Source: Bradyrhizobium canariense
Lineage (GTDB): Bacteria; Pseudomonadota; Alphaproteobacteria; Rhizobiales; Xanthobacteraceae
Direction: 5' to 3'
NCBI RefSeq assembly: GCF_018130465.1
Contig: NZ_JAFCKJ010000004.1
Span: 186,001-250,000, forward strand
DNA length: 64,000 bases
Shown: positions 44,175-52,931 of the stretch, piece by piece
Position numbering within the stretch: position 1 is the first letter of the stretch
Layout of the letters: the number at the start of each line of letters is the position of its first letter
Translations under genes and position numbers: made by a program
The notes under the pieces: generated by a model
What the model was told of the DNA's origin: nothing
The model's database searches: none
Seen by the model: only the letters and a program-made list of their open reading frames with translations

Positions 44175-44310
44175 CGTCGTCCCGGCGAAGGCCGGGACCC
44201 ATAACCACAAGCGGTCGTGGCTATGGGGACTCGGAGTTATCGCTTCACCAGATAACCACTTCCTGTGGTTATGGGTCCCGGATCTGCGCTTACGCTTGTC
44301 CGGGACGACG
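44175..44310. repeat. Dispersed inverted repeat (MGPGLRRDD-encoding family)
   Basis: Left arm CGTCGTCCCGGCGAAGGCCG at 44175, with ATAACCAC; right arm GTGGTTATGGGTCCCGGATC at about 44265 ending CCGGGACGACGG. The right arm carries an insertion (ATCTGCGCTTACGC) compared with the copies at 16045 and 42671. Confidence 0.75.
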
Positions 44311-44335
44311 GCTGTGATTGTTGCGCCGGCGGTGG

Positions 44336-44539
44336 CTACTTCTTCGCAGCCGCCGCGCGCTCCACAAACGTCTTGCCGCCCTTCATCTTATGGGCGAGCG
44401 GGGCTTCGTTGATCTGGATGACGACGGCATCGGCATCGACGCCGAGATTCTTCACCAGCGCCTGGGTGATGTCGCGCATCATGCCGGCCTTCTGCTCGTC
44501 GGTGCGGCCCACGGCCATGCTGACAGTGATCTCAGGCAT
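44336..44539 (-). CDS. 4-oxalocrotonate tautomerase family protein
   Basis: A 67-residue subunit of the 4-OT family. After removal of Met the chain begins with the catalytic Pro (PEITVSMAVGRT), followed by EQKAGMMRDITQALVKNLG and VVIQINEAPLAHKMKGGKTF. Such enzymes form small oligomers and isomerise enol-keto acids. GGGAGAG lies four to five bases before ATG 44539. Its gene lies downstream of hisS in the opposite sense of proC, with no catabolic operon nearby. Confidence 0.88.
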   Translation of the reverse strand: MPEITVSMAVGRTDEQKAGMMRDITQALVKNLGVDADAVVIQINEAPLAHKMKGGKTFVERAAAAKK

Positions 44540-44639
44540 TTTTCTCTCCCTCGGGGCCGAACACCGGCCATTGACGGTCGCCATCAAACAGGACGTGGAT
44601 GCCCGGGACAAGCCCGGGCATGGCGACGTCAGCGAATAG

Positions 44640-46160
44640 CTAGCCCCAGCTCACGTCATGGCGCGCCAACACCTCGCGCACTTTTGCGACGAGGTCGGCC
44701 TCGCTGCACGAGAACTGCGCCGGGCGGCTCTCGCGCCATTCCTGGTTGGAAGCGATCGCAGCCGCCGCCTTCGCGCCCTCGATCAGATCCTTGATCTGCA
44801 CCTCGCCACGCGCCTTTTCATCCGAGCCCTGGATGATGACGCAGGGCGCGTTACGGCGGTCGGCATATTTGAGCTGGTTGCCCATGTTCTTGGGATTGCC
44901 GAGATAGAGCTCGGCGCGAATGCCGGCGCTGCGCAGGCTTGCAACCATCTTCTGGTAGTCGGCGACGCGGTCGCGGTCGAACACGGTGACAACGACGGGG
45001 CCGAACTCGGGCTTCGTGTCGAGCTTGCCAAGCAGCGTCAGCGCGGCCTGAAGCCGCGACACGCCGATGGAGAAACCGGTCGCCGGCACCGGCTCGCCGC
45101 GAAAGCGCGAGACGAGGCCGTCGTAGCGTCCACCGCCGCCAACCGAACCGAAGCGCACCGGACGGCCTTTTTCGTCCTTGGTGTCGAGCAGCAGTTCGAC
45201 CTCGTAGACGGGGCCGGTGTAGTATTCGAGGCCGCGCACGACGGAAGGGTCGATACGGATGCGGTCTGCGCCGTAGCCCGACGCCGTGACCAGTTTGGCA
45301 ATCTCTTCCAGCTCGCTCACGCCGGCCTGACCAACTTCGCTCTTGGCGAGGTAGACCTCTGCGGCGGCAATCGCCTCTTTCCAGTCGTCTCGCTGTTTGG
45401 TGATGGCGAGAACAACGTCAGCCTCCGACGCGCTCAGGTTGGCGCCTTTCGTGAAGTCGCCCTTGCCTTCTTCGCCACCATCCCACCTTCCGGGACCGAG
45501 CAGTTTGCGCACTTCCTCGGCGGGAAACTTGTCGAGCTTGTCGATTGCGCGCAGCACAGTCAGTCTGCGTGCCGCATTCTCTTCGCCGCCGAGTCCGATT
45601 GCTTCCAGAACGCCGTCGAGCACCTTGCGGTTGTTCACCTTCACAACATACGAGCCGCGCGCAATGCCCAGCGCCTCCATCGTATCCGCGGCCATCATGC
45701 AGATCTCGGCATCCGCCGCCGGCGTCGCCGATCCGACCGTATCGGCGTCGAACTGCATGAACTGGCGGAAGCGGCCGGGGCCGGGCTTTTCGTTGCGGAA
45801 AACATAGCCGACGCGGTAGCTACGATAGGGCAGGACCAGACCGTCGGTCCCGTATCGCTCGCCGACATAGCGCGCAAGCGGCGCGGTCAAATCGTAGCGC
45901 AGCGAGATCCATTGCTCGTCGTCGTCCTGGAACGAGAACACGCCCTCGTTCGGACGGTCCTGGTCGGGCAGGAACTTGCCGAGCGCGTCGGTGTATTCCA
46001 TCGCCGGTGTTTCCACCGGCTCGAACCCGTAGAGCTCGTAGACGGCGCGGATCTTCTCGACCATCTCGCGCGTCGCCCGGATTGCGGCGGGATCGCGATC
46101 CTCGAGCCCGCGCGGCAGGCGCGCCTTCAGTTTCTGCAGTTTTTTGGGTTTTTCGGCCAT
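44640..46160 (-). CDS. hisS: Histidyl-tRNA synthetase, alphaproteobacterial type
   Basis: Class II aminoacyl-tRNA synthetase, 506 residues, longer than E. coli HisRS (424). Motif 2 is [20 protein letters not shown], the His-specific signatures are [12 protein letters not shown] and [13 protein letters not shown], motif 3 GFSIGVSRL, and the C-terminal anticodon-binding domain has [18 protein letters not shown] and [15 protein letters not shown]. An extra helical insert (about 225-300) and lack of the usual HisRS details match the lineage that charges tRNAHis lacking G-1. ATG 46160 and 46169 are both possible. Confidence 0.94.
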   Translation of the reverse strand: MAEKPKKLQKLKARLPRGLEDRDPAAIRATREMVEKIRAVYELYGFEPVETPAMEYTDALGKFLPDQDRPNEGVFSFQDDDEQWISLRYDLTAPLARYVGERYGTDGLVLPYRSYRVGYVFRNEKPGPGRFRQFMQFDADTVGSATPAADAEICMMAADTMEALGIARGSYVVKVNNRKVLDGVLEAIGLGGEENAARRLTVLRAIDKLDKFPAEEVRKLLGPGRWDGGEEGKGDFTKGANLSASEADVVLAITKQRDDWKEAIAAAEVYLAKSEVGQAGVSELEEIAKLVTASGYGADRIRIDPSVVRGLEYYTGPVYEVELLLDTKDEKGRPVRFGSVGGGGRYDGLVSRFRGEPVPATGFSIGVSRLQAALTLLGKLDTKPEFGPVVVTVFDRDRVADYQKMVASLRSAGIRAELYLGNPKNMGNQLKYADRRNAPCVIIQGSDEKARGEVQIKDLIEGAKAAAAIASNQEWRESRPAQFSCSEADLVAKVREVLARHDVSWG

Positions 46161-46212
46161 GCGCGGCATTTACCAGCCGACGCGGGATGCGGCAACCGGA
46201 GTGTGCCCTTCA

Positions 46213-46356
46213 CCTCGCCCCGCTTGCGGGGAGAGGTCGGTCGCGAAGCGACCGGGTGAGGGGGACTCTCCGCGGACCCATGTCTCTCGAATTCGCGGCG
46301 ACAGCCCCTCACCCCACCCTCTCCCCGCAAGAGCGGGGCGAGGGAGTGAGAGAGCG
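46213..46356. repeat. Large composite REP-like repeat
   Basis: CCCCGCTTGCGGGGAGAGGTC with GGTCGCGAAGCGACC and GGGGGACTCTCCGCGG, then CCCTCACCCCACCCTCTCCC and GCGGGGCGAGGGAGTGAGAG. It is closely similar to 38486-38659. It lies between the DUF2314 and hisS genes. Confidence 0.75.
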
Positions 46357-46368
46357 TACCGCGACGCC

Positions 46369-46908
46369 TTACGGCTGCTCCATCCGCGCGCGGAGCGCAT
46401 CCGCGTCCGCCCTTGGCAGGGACTTCAGCGTCGGCTTGATGGTCTCGCCACCGACGATCTTGTCGTTGCGCATGAACATCCAGTCCGAAATGTCGGCTTC
46501 ACTGAACTTGACCTCGTCGCCTGCCCGCTTGCCGGGCAGATCGCGCGGCTCGTTGGCGAAGCGGCCGGAATAGCCCCCGTTGGGCAACTTCTTTACCTCG
46601 GCCATCCAGATGTGCTCGCCGCCTTTACGGGTGGAAAAGCGCACTTTCAGGGCATGCCCGGTTTCCGACGGTTTTGGCGCCTCGTAGGAGGCCCAGAAGG
46701 TGGGGAGCGTGCCGCGGGCCCGCGCGATCGCGGTGTTCATTTCGGGATCGGTGGTGCGCACGTCGACAATAGGGGAGTGATCTTGGGGCGAGCCGCCCTC
46801 GGCCGAGACCTCCGGCTTGGGGCCGATGGTCAGAATGCCGAACACGGTGACGCCGGTGATTGCGGCGAGAACGGCCCATTTCACGGGCTGGGAGAGTTTG
46901 GGTGCCAT
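46369..46908 (-). CDS. DUF2314 domain membrane-anchored protein
   Basis: A 179-residue protein. One N-terminal hydrophobic helix (WAVLAAITGVTVFGILTIG) anchors or exports it; the rest matches DUF2314: FWASYEAPKPSETGHALKVR, EHIWMAEVKKLPNGGYSGRF and KFSEADISDWMFMRNDKIVG. The ISDWMF segment is the family hallmark. DUF2314 function is unknown. ATG 46908 starts the basic-hydrophobic N-terminus. Confidence 0.85.
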   Translation of the reverse strand: MAPKLSQPVKWAVLAAITGVTVFGILTIGPKPEVSAEGGSPQDHSPIVDVRTTDPEMNTAIARARGTLPTFWASYEAPKPSETGHALKVRFSTRKGGEHIWMAEVKKLPNGGYSGRFANEPRDLPGKRAGDEVKFSEADISDWMFMRNDKIVGGETIKPTLKSLPRADADALRARMEQP

Positions 46909-46977
46909 GATCGCGATGTCCGGATGCCTTGATATCTCCGGGCTTTGTCGCGGGATCGTGGCGGGGCGTTCATGGCG

Positions 46978-47006
46978 CCCCTCTCCCCGCAAGCGGGGAG
47001 AGGGAG
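46978..47006. repeat. REP-like palindrome (CTCTCCCCGC family)
   Basis: CCCCTCTCCCCGCAAGCGGGG and GAGAGGGAG, a perfect short palindrome directly after the ilvE stop. Confidence 0.65.
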
Positions 47007-47011
47007 AAACA

Positions 47012-48094
47012 TCAAATCACCTTCCGGATCCAGTTGTGCGGATCGTTGGTGCGGCCGTACTGGATGTCGACGAGCTGCTTGCGCAGGCCCATGGCGACGG
47101 GACCGGCGGCGCCGCCGCTGATCTCGAAATCGCCGCTCACCGAGCGCACTGTGCCGATGGGCGAGATCACGGCGGCGGTGCCGCAGGCAAACGCTTCCTT
47201 CAGCTTGCCGCTTGCCGCATCCTTGCGCCATTGGTCGAGCGAGTACGGCTCCTCGCGCACGGTCTTGCCGGCGTCTTTGGCCAGCGCGATGATGGAATCG
47301 CGGGTGATGCCGGGCAGGATGGTGCCGAGCGGCGGCGTCGACAAGGAGCCGTCGTCGAACACGAAGAACACGTTCATGCCGCCGAGCTCTTCGACATAGC
47401 GGCGCTCGATCGCATCGAGGAAGACGACCTGATCGCAGCCGTGCTGCATCGCCTCGGCCTGGGCGCGCAGGCTAGCGGCATAGTTGCCGCCGCATTTGAC
47501 GGCGCCGGTGCCGCCAACGGCAGCGCGCGTGTAGTTCTCGGACACCCAGATCGAGACCGGCGCAGGGCCGCCCTTGAAGTAGGAACCGACCGGCGAGGCG
47601 ATCACCGCGAAGATGTATTCGGACGACGGCTTGACGCCGAGGAAGGTCTCGCTCGCGATCATGAAGGGGCGCAGGTAAAGGCTGCCCTCGCCGCCCGGCA
47701 TCCAGGCGCGGTCGATGCGCACGACCTGCTCGACGGCCTCGATGAAGACGTCTTCGGGGATCTGCGCCATCGCCATGCGGTCGGCCGAGTCCTTGAAGCG
47801 CCGCGCATTGGCGTCGGGGCGGAACAGGTTCACGCCGCCGTCGTCGCGCTTGTAGGCCTTGAGGCCTTCAAAAATTTCCTGGGCGTAGTGCAGGACGGCG
47901 CCGGCCGGATCGATCTGGAAATTGGCGCGGGCCTCGACGCGCGCCTCGTACCAGCCGCCCTTGGCCTGGTTGTAGCGGACCACCGCCATGTGGTCGGTGA
48001 AGACCCGCCCGAAACCGGGGTCCACCAGCTTGGCGACGCGGTCCTTCTCGGGGGTCGGATTGGATGCGGGCTGGATGTCGAATTTCATGCTCAT
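47012..48094 (-). CDS. ilvE: Branched-chain amino acid aminotransferase
   Basis: PLP enzyme of fold type IV that transaminates Leu, Ile and Val with 2-oxoglutarate. The 360-residue protein carries the Schiff-base Lys200 in AVKCGGNYAAS, HYAQEIFEGLKAYK, SLYLRPFMIASE and ELGGMNVFFVFDDG. GGGAGG lies eight bases before ATG 48094; a second ATG two codons on has poorer spacing. It diverges from a MarR-type gene that may sense a related signal. Confidence 0.95.
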   Translation of the reverse strand: MSMKFDIQPASNPTPEKDRVAKLVDPGFGRVFTDHMAVVRYNQAKGGWYEARVEARANFQIDPAGAVLHYAQEIFEGLKAYKRDDGGVNLFRPDANARRFKDSADRMAMAQIPEDVFIEAVEQVVRIDRAWMPGGEGSLYLRPFMIASETFLGVKPSSEYIFAVIASPVGSYFKGGPAPVSIWVSENYTRAAVGGTGAVKCGGNYAASLRAQAEAMQHGCDQVVFLDAIERRYVEELGGMNVFFVFDDGSLSTPPLGTILPGITRDSIIALAKDAGKTVREEPYSLDQWRKDAASGKLKEAFACGTAAVISPIGTVRSVSGDFEISGGAAGPVAMGLRKQLVDIQYGRTNDPHNWIRKVI

Positions 48095-48432
48095 GTCCTT
48101 GCCTCCCGCTGCCGGTGGTGGCGCCGTTCTGGCACCCGCCTGCCCTGATTTGGGCCCGGCTGGCTCGATTGGTTTCTGGCCGGACCGCCGCCAGCCTTGT
48201 TACGGCCGGTTTCCGTGGCCAGCATGTCACCGAGGACATGCTTTTGCGGAAGACGGAAGTCCAGTATGTTTTGCCGAAATGCCGTTCGACAATCGCACGG
48301 TAGATCTGCTCCGGCCGTCGCCGCCTGTCCGGCCCTCTCTGGCCGCCCTGCTTTGATGCCACCCGGCACGGAACGATCTAAAATTTCGTGCGGATTGATC
48401 GTTTTGTAACATTGAAACCAAGATACGTCAAT
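48095..48432. promoter_or_regulatory. Divergent ilvE / MarR promoter region with inverted repeat
   Basis: 338 bases without a gene. AGCATGTC (48221-48228) and GACATGCT (48235-48242) are perfect 8-base arms around ACCGAG, a candidate operator. A TTTTGTAACATTG stretch lies just before the MarR start. GC drops towards 48380-48430, consistent with a promoter. Confidence 0.55.
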
Positions 48433-48972
48433 ATGCCTGACATAAATTTCGCGACTCCCTCTCAAGACGCTGCCGAGCCTCGGCCGGCCGCAGACGACGG
48501 AGGCAATTTGCGCTGGGATATCATCGAACTGCTTTTCTTCGCCTATCGCGATTTCGTCGGCGATCCCGACCAGGAGCTGGAGGCGTTCGGCTTCGGCCGG
48601 GCCCATCACCGCGTCATGCACTTCGTCTATCGTTATCCCGGCCTCAAGGTCGCCGACCTCCTCGACGTCCTGCGCATCACCAAGCAATCGCTCGGCCGGG
48701 TGCTCAAGCAGCTCCTGGACGAGGGCTATATCGTGCAGAAGACCGGCGACAATGATCGCCGCCAACGCCTGCTCTTTGCGACACCGAAGGGCGAGGCGCT
48801 GGTGCAGAAACTCGCCGGCCTCCAGACCACGCGCATCACCAAGGCGCTCGCCGAGATGGCGCCGCAGGATGCCGAGACCGTCAAGCGCTTCCTGCGTGCG
48901 ATGATCGACCGCGACGATCCGGACAAGGTGCTCGAGACGATCTTTGCCACCGTCAATCAGAACAAGGAGTGA
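48433..48972 (+). CDS. MarR-family transcriptional regulator
   Basis: A 179-residue winged-helix regulator. After a disordered N-terminal 25 residues, LRWDIIELLFFAYRDFVGDP starts the dimerisation helix. The HTH reads GLKVADLLDVLRITKQSLGR, with the wing GYIVQKTGDNDRRQRLLFAT, the MarR signature (DNDRRQRL). It heads a coupled unit with a response regulator and a histidine kinase: its stop overlaps the next gene's GTG. ATG 48433 gives a reasonable start; no strong ribosome site. Confidence 0.85.
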   Translation: MPDINFATPSQDAAEPRPAADDGGNLRWDIIELLFFAYRDFVGDPDQELEAFGFGRAHHRVMHFVYRYPGLKVADLLDVLRITKQSLGRVLKQLLDEGYIVQKTGDNDRRQRLLFATPKGEALVQKLAGLQTTRITKALAEMAPQDAETVKRFLRAMIDRDDPDKVLETIFATVNQNKE

Positions 48973-48974
48973 CC

Positions 48975-49700
48975 GTGCCGCTCGCTGCCACGCTCGCCCG
49001 CCCGCCGGCACGCCCGGCCGACGATGCCCCGCATCTCCTGCTGGTCGATGACGATCGCCGCATCCGCGATCTGCTCTCGCGCTTCCTTGCCGGCGAAGGC
49101 TATCGCGTCTCGACCGCCGCCAGCGCCAGCGACGCCCGTTCCAAGCTTTTGGGCCTGCACTTCGACCTCCTGATCCTGGACGTCATGATGCCCGGCGAGA
49201 CCGGCTTCGATCTCGCCCGTTTCATCCGGACCTCGTCCTCGGTGCCGATCGTGATGCTGACGGCGCGGCATGAGGCCGAAGCGCGCATCGAGGGCCTGCA
49301 GATCGGTGCCGACGACTACGTCGCAAAGCCGTTCGAGCCGCGCGAGCTCGCGCTGCGCATCAACAACATCCTCAAGCGCGCCGCGCCGCCGCCGCAGGCC
49401 GCTGCAGTGGAGAAGATCGCGTTTGGCCCATACGTCTACCACCTCGACCGCGGCGAATTGCGCCAGGGCGAAGACGTCATTCACCTCACCGACCGCGAGC
49501 GCGAGATGCTGCGGATCCTGTCGGAAACGCCGGGCGAGACCGTGCCGCGCAGCGCGCTGACCGGCAATGGCAGCGTCAACGAGCGCGCCGTCGACGTGCA
49601 GATCAACCGCCTGCGGCGCAAGATCGAGACCGATCCCGCCAATCCGCTGTTCCTCCAGGCTGTGCGCGGCATCGGCTACCGGCTGGTAGCCTCGCCATAA
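48975..49700 (+). CDS. OmpR-family response regulator
   Basis: A receiver domain plus winged-helix DNA-binding output. The N-terminal part has LLVDDDRRIRDLLSRFL and the phospho-Asp in LLILDVMMPGETGFDLARFI, Lys in VAKPFEPRELALRI; the C-terminal OmpR/PhoB wing includes LTDREREMLRILSETPGET and VDVQINRLRRKIETDPANP. GTG 48975 is five bases after AAGGAG, so is preferred to GTG 48969, which overlaps the MarR stop. It pairs with the kinase that follows 18 bases later. Confidence 0.88.
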   Translation: MPLAATLARPPARPADDAPHLLLVDDDRRIRDLLSRFLAGEGYRVSTAASASDARSKLLGLHFDLLILDVMMPGETGFDLARFIRTSSSVPIVMLTARHEAEARIEGLQIGADDYVAKPFEPRELALRINNILKRAAPPPQAAAVEKIAFGPYVYHLDRGELRQGEDVIHLTDREREMLRILSETPGETVPRSALTGNGSVNERAVDVQINRLRRKIETDPANPLFLQAVRGIGYRLVASP

Positions 49701-49718
49701 CGCAGTGAAGCGCCACCG

Positions 49719-51107
49719 ATGAGCACGATCGATACCGGCCTGACGCTTTTGAAGAGCGCCGCCGGCCGCGTCTCCGCCGCCAATGGCTGGATGGGCAACG
49801 CATTCAAGGGCTGGATGCCGACCGGCCTTTATGCGCGTGCGCTGCTGATCATGATCGTGCCGATGGTGATCCTGCAATCGGTCGTCGCCTTCGTGTTCAT
49901 GGAGCGGCACTGGAACACGGTGACACGCCGCCTGTCGGCCGCGGTGGTGCAGGACATCGCCGCGCTGATCGACGTCTACAAAGGCTATCCGCAGGACAAG
50001 GATCGCGACCAGATCCGCCGCATCGCGCAGCAGCGCCTCGGCCTCGTCGTCGATTTCCTCCCGGCCGGCGACATGCCGCCGCCGGGACCAAAGCCGTTCT
50101 TCTCGCTGCTCGACCAGACGCTGTCGGTGCAGCTCGGCCGCCAGATCGGGCGCTCCTTCTGGATCGACACGGTCGGCCGCTCCAACCTCGTCGAGATCCG
50201 GATCCAGCTCGACGACGCCGTGATGCGCGTGTTCGCGCAACGCAGCGCCGCCTATGCCTCGAACTCGGAGATCTTCCTGTTCTGGATGGTGGGGACGTCC
50301 TCGATCCTGTTGATCGTCGCGGTGCTATTCCTGCGCAACCAGATCAAGCCGATCCTGCGACTCGCCGACGCCGCCGAAAGTTTCGGCAAGGGCCGCGAGG
50401 CGCCGAATTTCCGCCCGCGCGGCGCGCGCGAGGTGCGGCGCGCGTCGATTGCCTTCCTTGAAATGAAATCGCGCATCGAGCGCACGATGGAGCAGCGCAC
50501 CGCGATGCTCGCCGGCGTCAGCCACGATCTGCGCACGATCCTGACGCGGTTCAAGCTCGAGCTGGCGCTGATCGGCGACAGCCCCGAAATGGAGGGCATG
50601 CGCAAGGACGTCGACGAGATGTCGATGATGCTCGAGGACTACCTCGCGTTTGCCCGCGGCGATTCCGGCGAGCAGTCGCAGCCGACCGACATGGCGCAGG
50701 CGCTCGAGGAGCTGCGCAGCGATGCCGAACGCCACGGCCACACCGCAACCGTCGCATTCAACGGACTGCCGGTGGTGACGGTGAAGCCGGCTTCGTTCAA
50801 GCGCTGCCTCGCCAACCTGGTCACCAACGCGGCACGCTACGGCAAGAGCATCGCCATTACCGGCCAGCGCGATCACCGTTATTTGACCGTGACGGTCGAC
50901 GACGACGGGCCGGGCATTCCCGCCCATCTGCGCGAAGAGGTGTTCAAGCCGTTCCTGCGGCTGGACAACGCCCGCAACCAGGACGAAGGCGGCACGGGCC
51001 TTGGCCTCGCGATCGCCCGCGACATCGCCCGTTCGCATGGCGGCGACATCACGCTTGGCGATAGCCCGATGGGCGGATTAAGGGCGAGCGTGCGGATTCC
51101 GGTGTAG
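49719..51107 (+). CDS. Sensor histidine kinase, EnvZ-like
   Basis: A 462-residue membrane kinase. Helix 1 is at residues 38-60, helix 2 at about 185-206, enclosing a ~125-residue periplasmic domain. A HAMP-like linker leads to the H-box AGVSHDLRTILTRFKLELAL with phospho-His269. The usual Pro after HDLRT is replaced by Ile. The ATPase region has LANLVTNAARYG (N), VDDDGPGIP (G1) and GGTGLGLAIARDI (G2). It is the cognate kinase of the OmpR-type regulator upstream; the signal is unknown. Confidence 0.9.
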   Translation: MSTIDTGLTLLKSAAGRVSAANGWMGNAFKGWMPTGLYARALLIMIVPMVILQSVVAFVFMERHWNTVTRRLSAAVVQDIAALIDVYKGYPQDKDRDQIRRIAQQRLGLVVDFLPAGDMPPPGPKPFFSLLDQTLSVQLGRQIGRSFWIDTVGRSNLVEIRIQLDDAVMRVFAQRSAAYASNSEIFLFWMVGTSSILLIVAVLFLRNQIKPILRLADAAESFGKGREAPNFRPRGAREVRRASIAFLEMKSRIERTMEQRTAMLAGVSHDLRTILTRFKLELALIGDSPEMEGMRKDVDEMSMMLEDYLAFARGDSGEQSQPTDMAQALEELRSDAERHGHTATVAFNGLPVVTVKPASFKRCLANLVTNAARYGKSIAITGQRDHRYLTVTVDDDGPGIPAHLREEVFKPFLRLDNARNQDEGGTGLGLAIARDIARSHGGDITLGDSPMGGLRASVRIPV

Positions 51108-51116
51108 GTGCGATCT

Positions 51117-51277
51117 TCCTTCTCCCCTTGTGGGAGAAGGTGGCGCGAAGCGCCGGATGAGGGGTTCTATCCGCGGAAAGAGAAGCTGAGGTCGAAGGTC
51201 TTTCGTCGGAGAGACAGACCCCTCACCCGTCTCGCCGCTTTGCGGCGAGCCACCCTCTCCCACAAGGGGAGAGGGGA
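51117..51277. repeat. Composite REP-like repeat
   Basis: TCTCCCCTTGTGGGAGAAGG with GGCGCGAAGCGCC and GATGAGGGGT on the left, CCCCTCACCCG, CGCCGCTTTGCGGCGA and CCCTCTCCCACAAGGGGAGAG on the right. It sits between the convergent kinase and DUF3617 genes. Confidence 0.7.
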
Positions 51278-51285
51278 AGACCACC

Positions 51286-51813
51286 CTACTTCGGCAACAG
51301 CGCCTTCAGCTTGTCCACGTCGCGCACGTTCATCTTGAAGCCGCCGGGCATCACGATGTCGCCGGGCTTCTGGTCCGGCTTGCAGGCCCCCATCCATTTC
51401 GCTTCGAGCTGCATGGTCGTGTCGCGCCCCGCCGCACCGGCAGCGCCGCCTTGCGCGTGCGACGACGTCTTCACCGTATAGGCCGAATTGAAATCGCCTG
51501 ATATCTCGGCATGCGAGGTCGTGCTGATGCCGGCGACATTGCACTCGGAATCGCTGACATAGCCGGTCGCGGTCTTCTTGATGTCCTGCTTGGCGCAGAT
51601 CTGCTTGGCCATCGGGGAGACGTTGTTGTTCATCTCCTTGTCGACGGTCTCGTCGGTGCAGTGCTGCATGGTCATTTCCGGCATCGCCGAGCCGCTCCTG
51701 ACCATCTTCAATTCCCACAGGCCGGCCTTGCGCACCGGCAGATCGTCGGCACGGGCAGCGCCTGCCGACACCACAACAAGGACCGAGCCGAGCAAAGCGA
51801 GTTTGCGCGTCAT
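51286..51813 (-). CDS. DUF3617 domain secreted protein
   Basis: A 175-residue protein with the signal peptide MTRKLALLGSVLVVVSAGAA (cleavage after ARA). The mature part matches DUF3617: PVRKAGLWELKMVRSGSAMP, CTDETVDKEMNNN, and DSECNVAGISTTSHAEISGD. Its cysteines suggest disulfides in the periplasm. Function is unknown. The upstream gene at 51859 is on the same strand and could share a promoter. Confidence 0.85.
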   Translation of the reverse strand: MTRKLALLGSVLVVVSAGAARADDLPVRKAGLWELKMVRSGSAMPEMTMQHCTDETVDKEMNNNVSPMAKQICAKQDIKKTATGYVSDSECNVAGISTTSHAEISGDFNSAYTVKTSSHAQGGAAGAAGRDTTMQLEAKWMGACKPDQKPGDIVMPGGFKMNVRDVDKLKALLPK

Positions 51814-51858
51814 GGGGGAAGCTCCCGGCTGAAAGATTGCGACGTTACGAAAGGCGCC

Positions 51859-52152
51859 TCAGTACAGCGTGCGGATCGGCTGGTCGGCGGCGCCATAGGG
51901 CACCCAGCGGCAGGAGAACGAGATGTAGCCGCCCTCATAGGCCTGCACCGCCAGGAATTTGACGACCTTGCCGTAGCGCGCGCAGTGATCGACCGCGACC
52001 TGCCGCGCATCGACCTGGGTTGCCATCGAATAGGCGATGATGCCGCCAGTGTCGTTGCCCTTGAACGGAGGCACCGGAAGGAGATCGGCGCGCGCCGACT
52101 GGCTCGCCATCATACCCAAGGCAAGTAGGCCCGCGGCCGCAATGATTCGCAT
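51859..52152 (-). CDS. Secreted protein of unknown function (97 aa)
   Basis: The signal peptide is MRIIAAAGLLALGMMASQSA with cleavage after ARA. The mature part reads DLLPVPPFKGNDTGGIIAYS and HCARYGKVVKFLAVQAYEGG, then YISFSCRWVPYG, with two cysteines likely disulfide-bonded. GGAG lies eight bases before ATG 52152; an earlier GTG at 52161 is possible. Widespread in Bradyrhizobium-like genomes by impression, but no name can be given. Confidence 0.72.
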   Translation of the reverse strand: MRIIAAAGLLALGMMASQSARADLLPVPPFKGNDTGGIIAYSMATQVDARQVAVDHCARYGKVVKFLAVQAYEGGYISFSCRWVPYGAADQPIRTLY

Positions 52153-52334
52153 TCCCGTCACTCCGATTGGTTGGCGGCAGTTTACGGTGCCGGCGCGGCG
52201 GTGGAAAGAACGGAAGGCCTGTCTAACGCAGCATTGCGGTCAACTCGTCGGCAAGTGTTGCCGCGCTGCACTTGACCTCCCCTGGCCTTCGCGGCACCGT
52301 CCGACCCTCGCAGATCATGCTGTCTGGATCACCC

Positions 52335-52799
52335 ATGCGCGCCTCGACCTTCCTGAAATCGCTCCGCTTTGCCGCCTTGCTCGGCCTCCTGTTCGGGGCG
52401 CTGTCGCTCGGTGAGGCCAGGGCCGCCAATCCGCTGGAGCTGAATTTCTGGCTGAGCGGGCCGCGCTATGACGGCAACGTTTCCGAATGCGACAGGGCGC
52501 TGCCGACGATCGCCAGCCAGTTCTGGGAGAAAGAAAGCTCGTTCTGGAATTCCTCGTTGAAGATCACCGGCTTCACCGCCGTTCACGAGACCGCGTTCCG
52601 GCCCTGGGCGTCCGACAACATCCCGCGCCGCTTTTGCACCGGCGAGGCCATGCTCACCGACGGCAAGCTGCGCAAGGTGCATTTCTCGATCGTCGAGGAT
52701 GGCGGCTTCGCCGGCTACGGCCAGGGCGTCGAATGGTGCGTGGTCGGGCTCGACCGCAACTGGGCCTACAACCCGTCCTGCCGCGCCGCCAAGCCTTAG
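52335..52799 (+). CDS. Secreted protein of unknown function (154 aa)
   Basis: The signal peptide is MRASTFLKSLRFAALLGLLF (cleavage after ARA). The mature part is ANPLELNFWLSGPRYDGNVS, IASQFWEKESSFWNSSLKIT, HETAFRPWASDNIPRRFCTG, then GFAGYGQGVEWCVVGLDRNW and NPSCRAA, with four cysteines. Aromatic and Ser/Asn-rich composition resembles periplasmic ligand-binding or inhibitor proteins. It lies upstream of the RNase T2 gene on the same strand. No family is recognised. Confidence 0.75.
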   Translation: MRASTFLKSLRFAALLGLLFGALSLGEARAANPLELNFWLSGPRYDGNVSECDRALPTIASQFWEKESSFWNSSLKITGFTAVHETAFRPWASDNIPRRFCTGEAMLTDGKLRKVHFSIVEDGGFAGYGQGVEWCVVGLDRNWAYNPSCRAAKP

Positions 52800-52931
52800 C
52801 TCAAGCCTTAACTCAAGAAGTCCTGATTCGGACCGATCAGGCGGTCGAACGACGGTCGCCCGAAATTTGTTCTTGAAATGTTCTTGCCTCCTGCTAGGCT
52901 CTTCTGCACAGTCTAGTTGAGGGGCGTCGCC

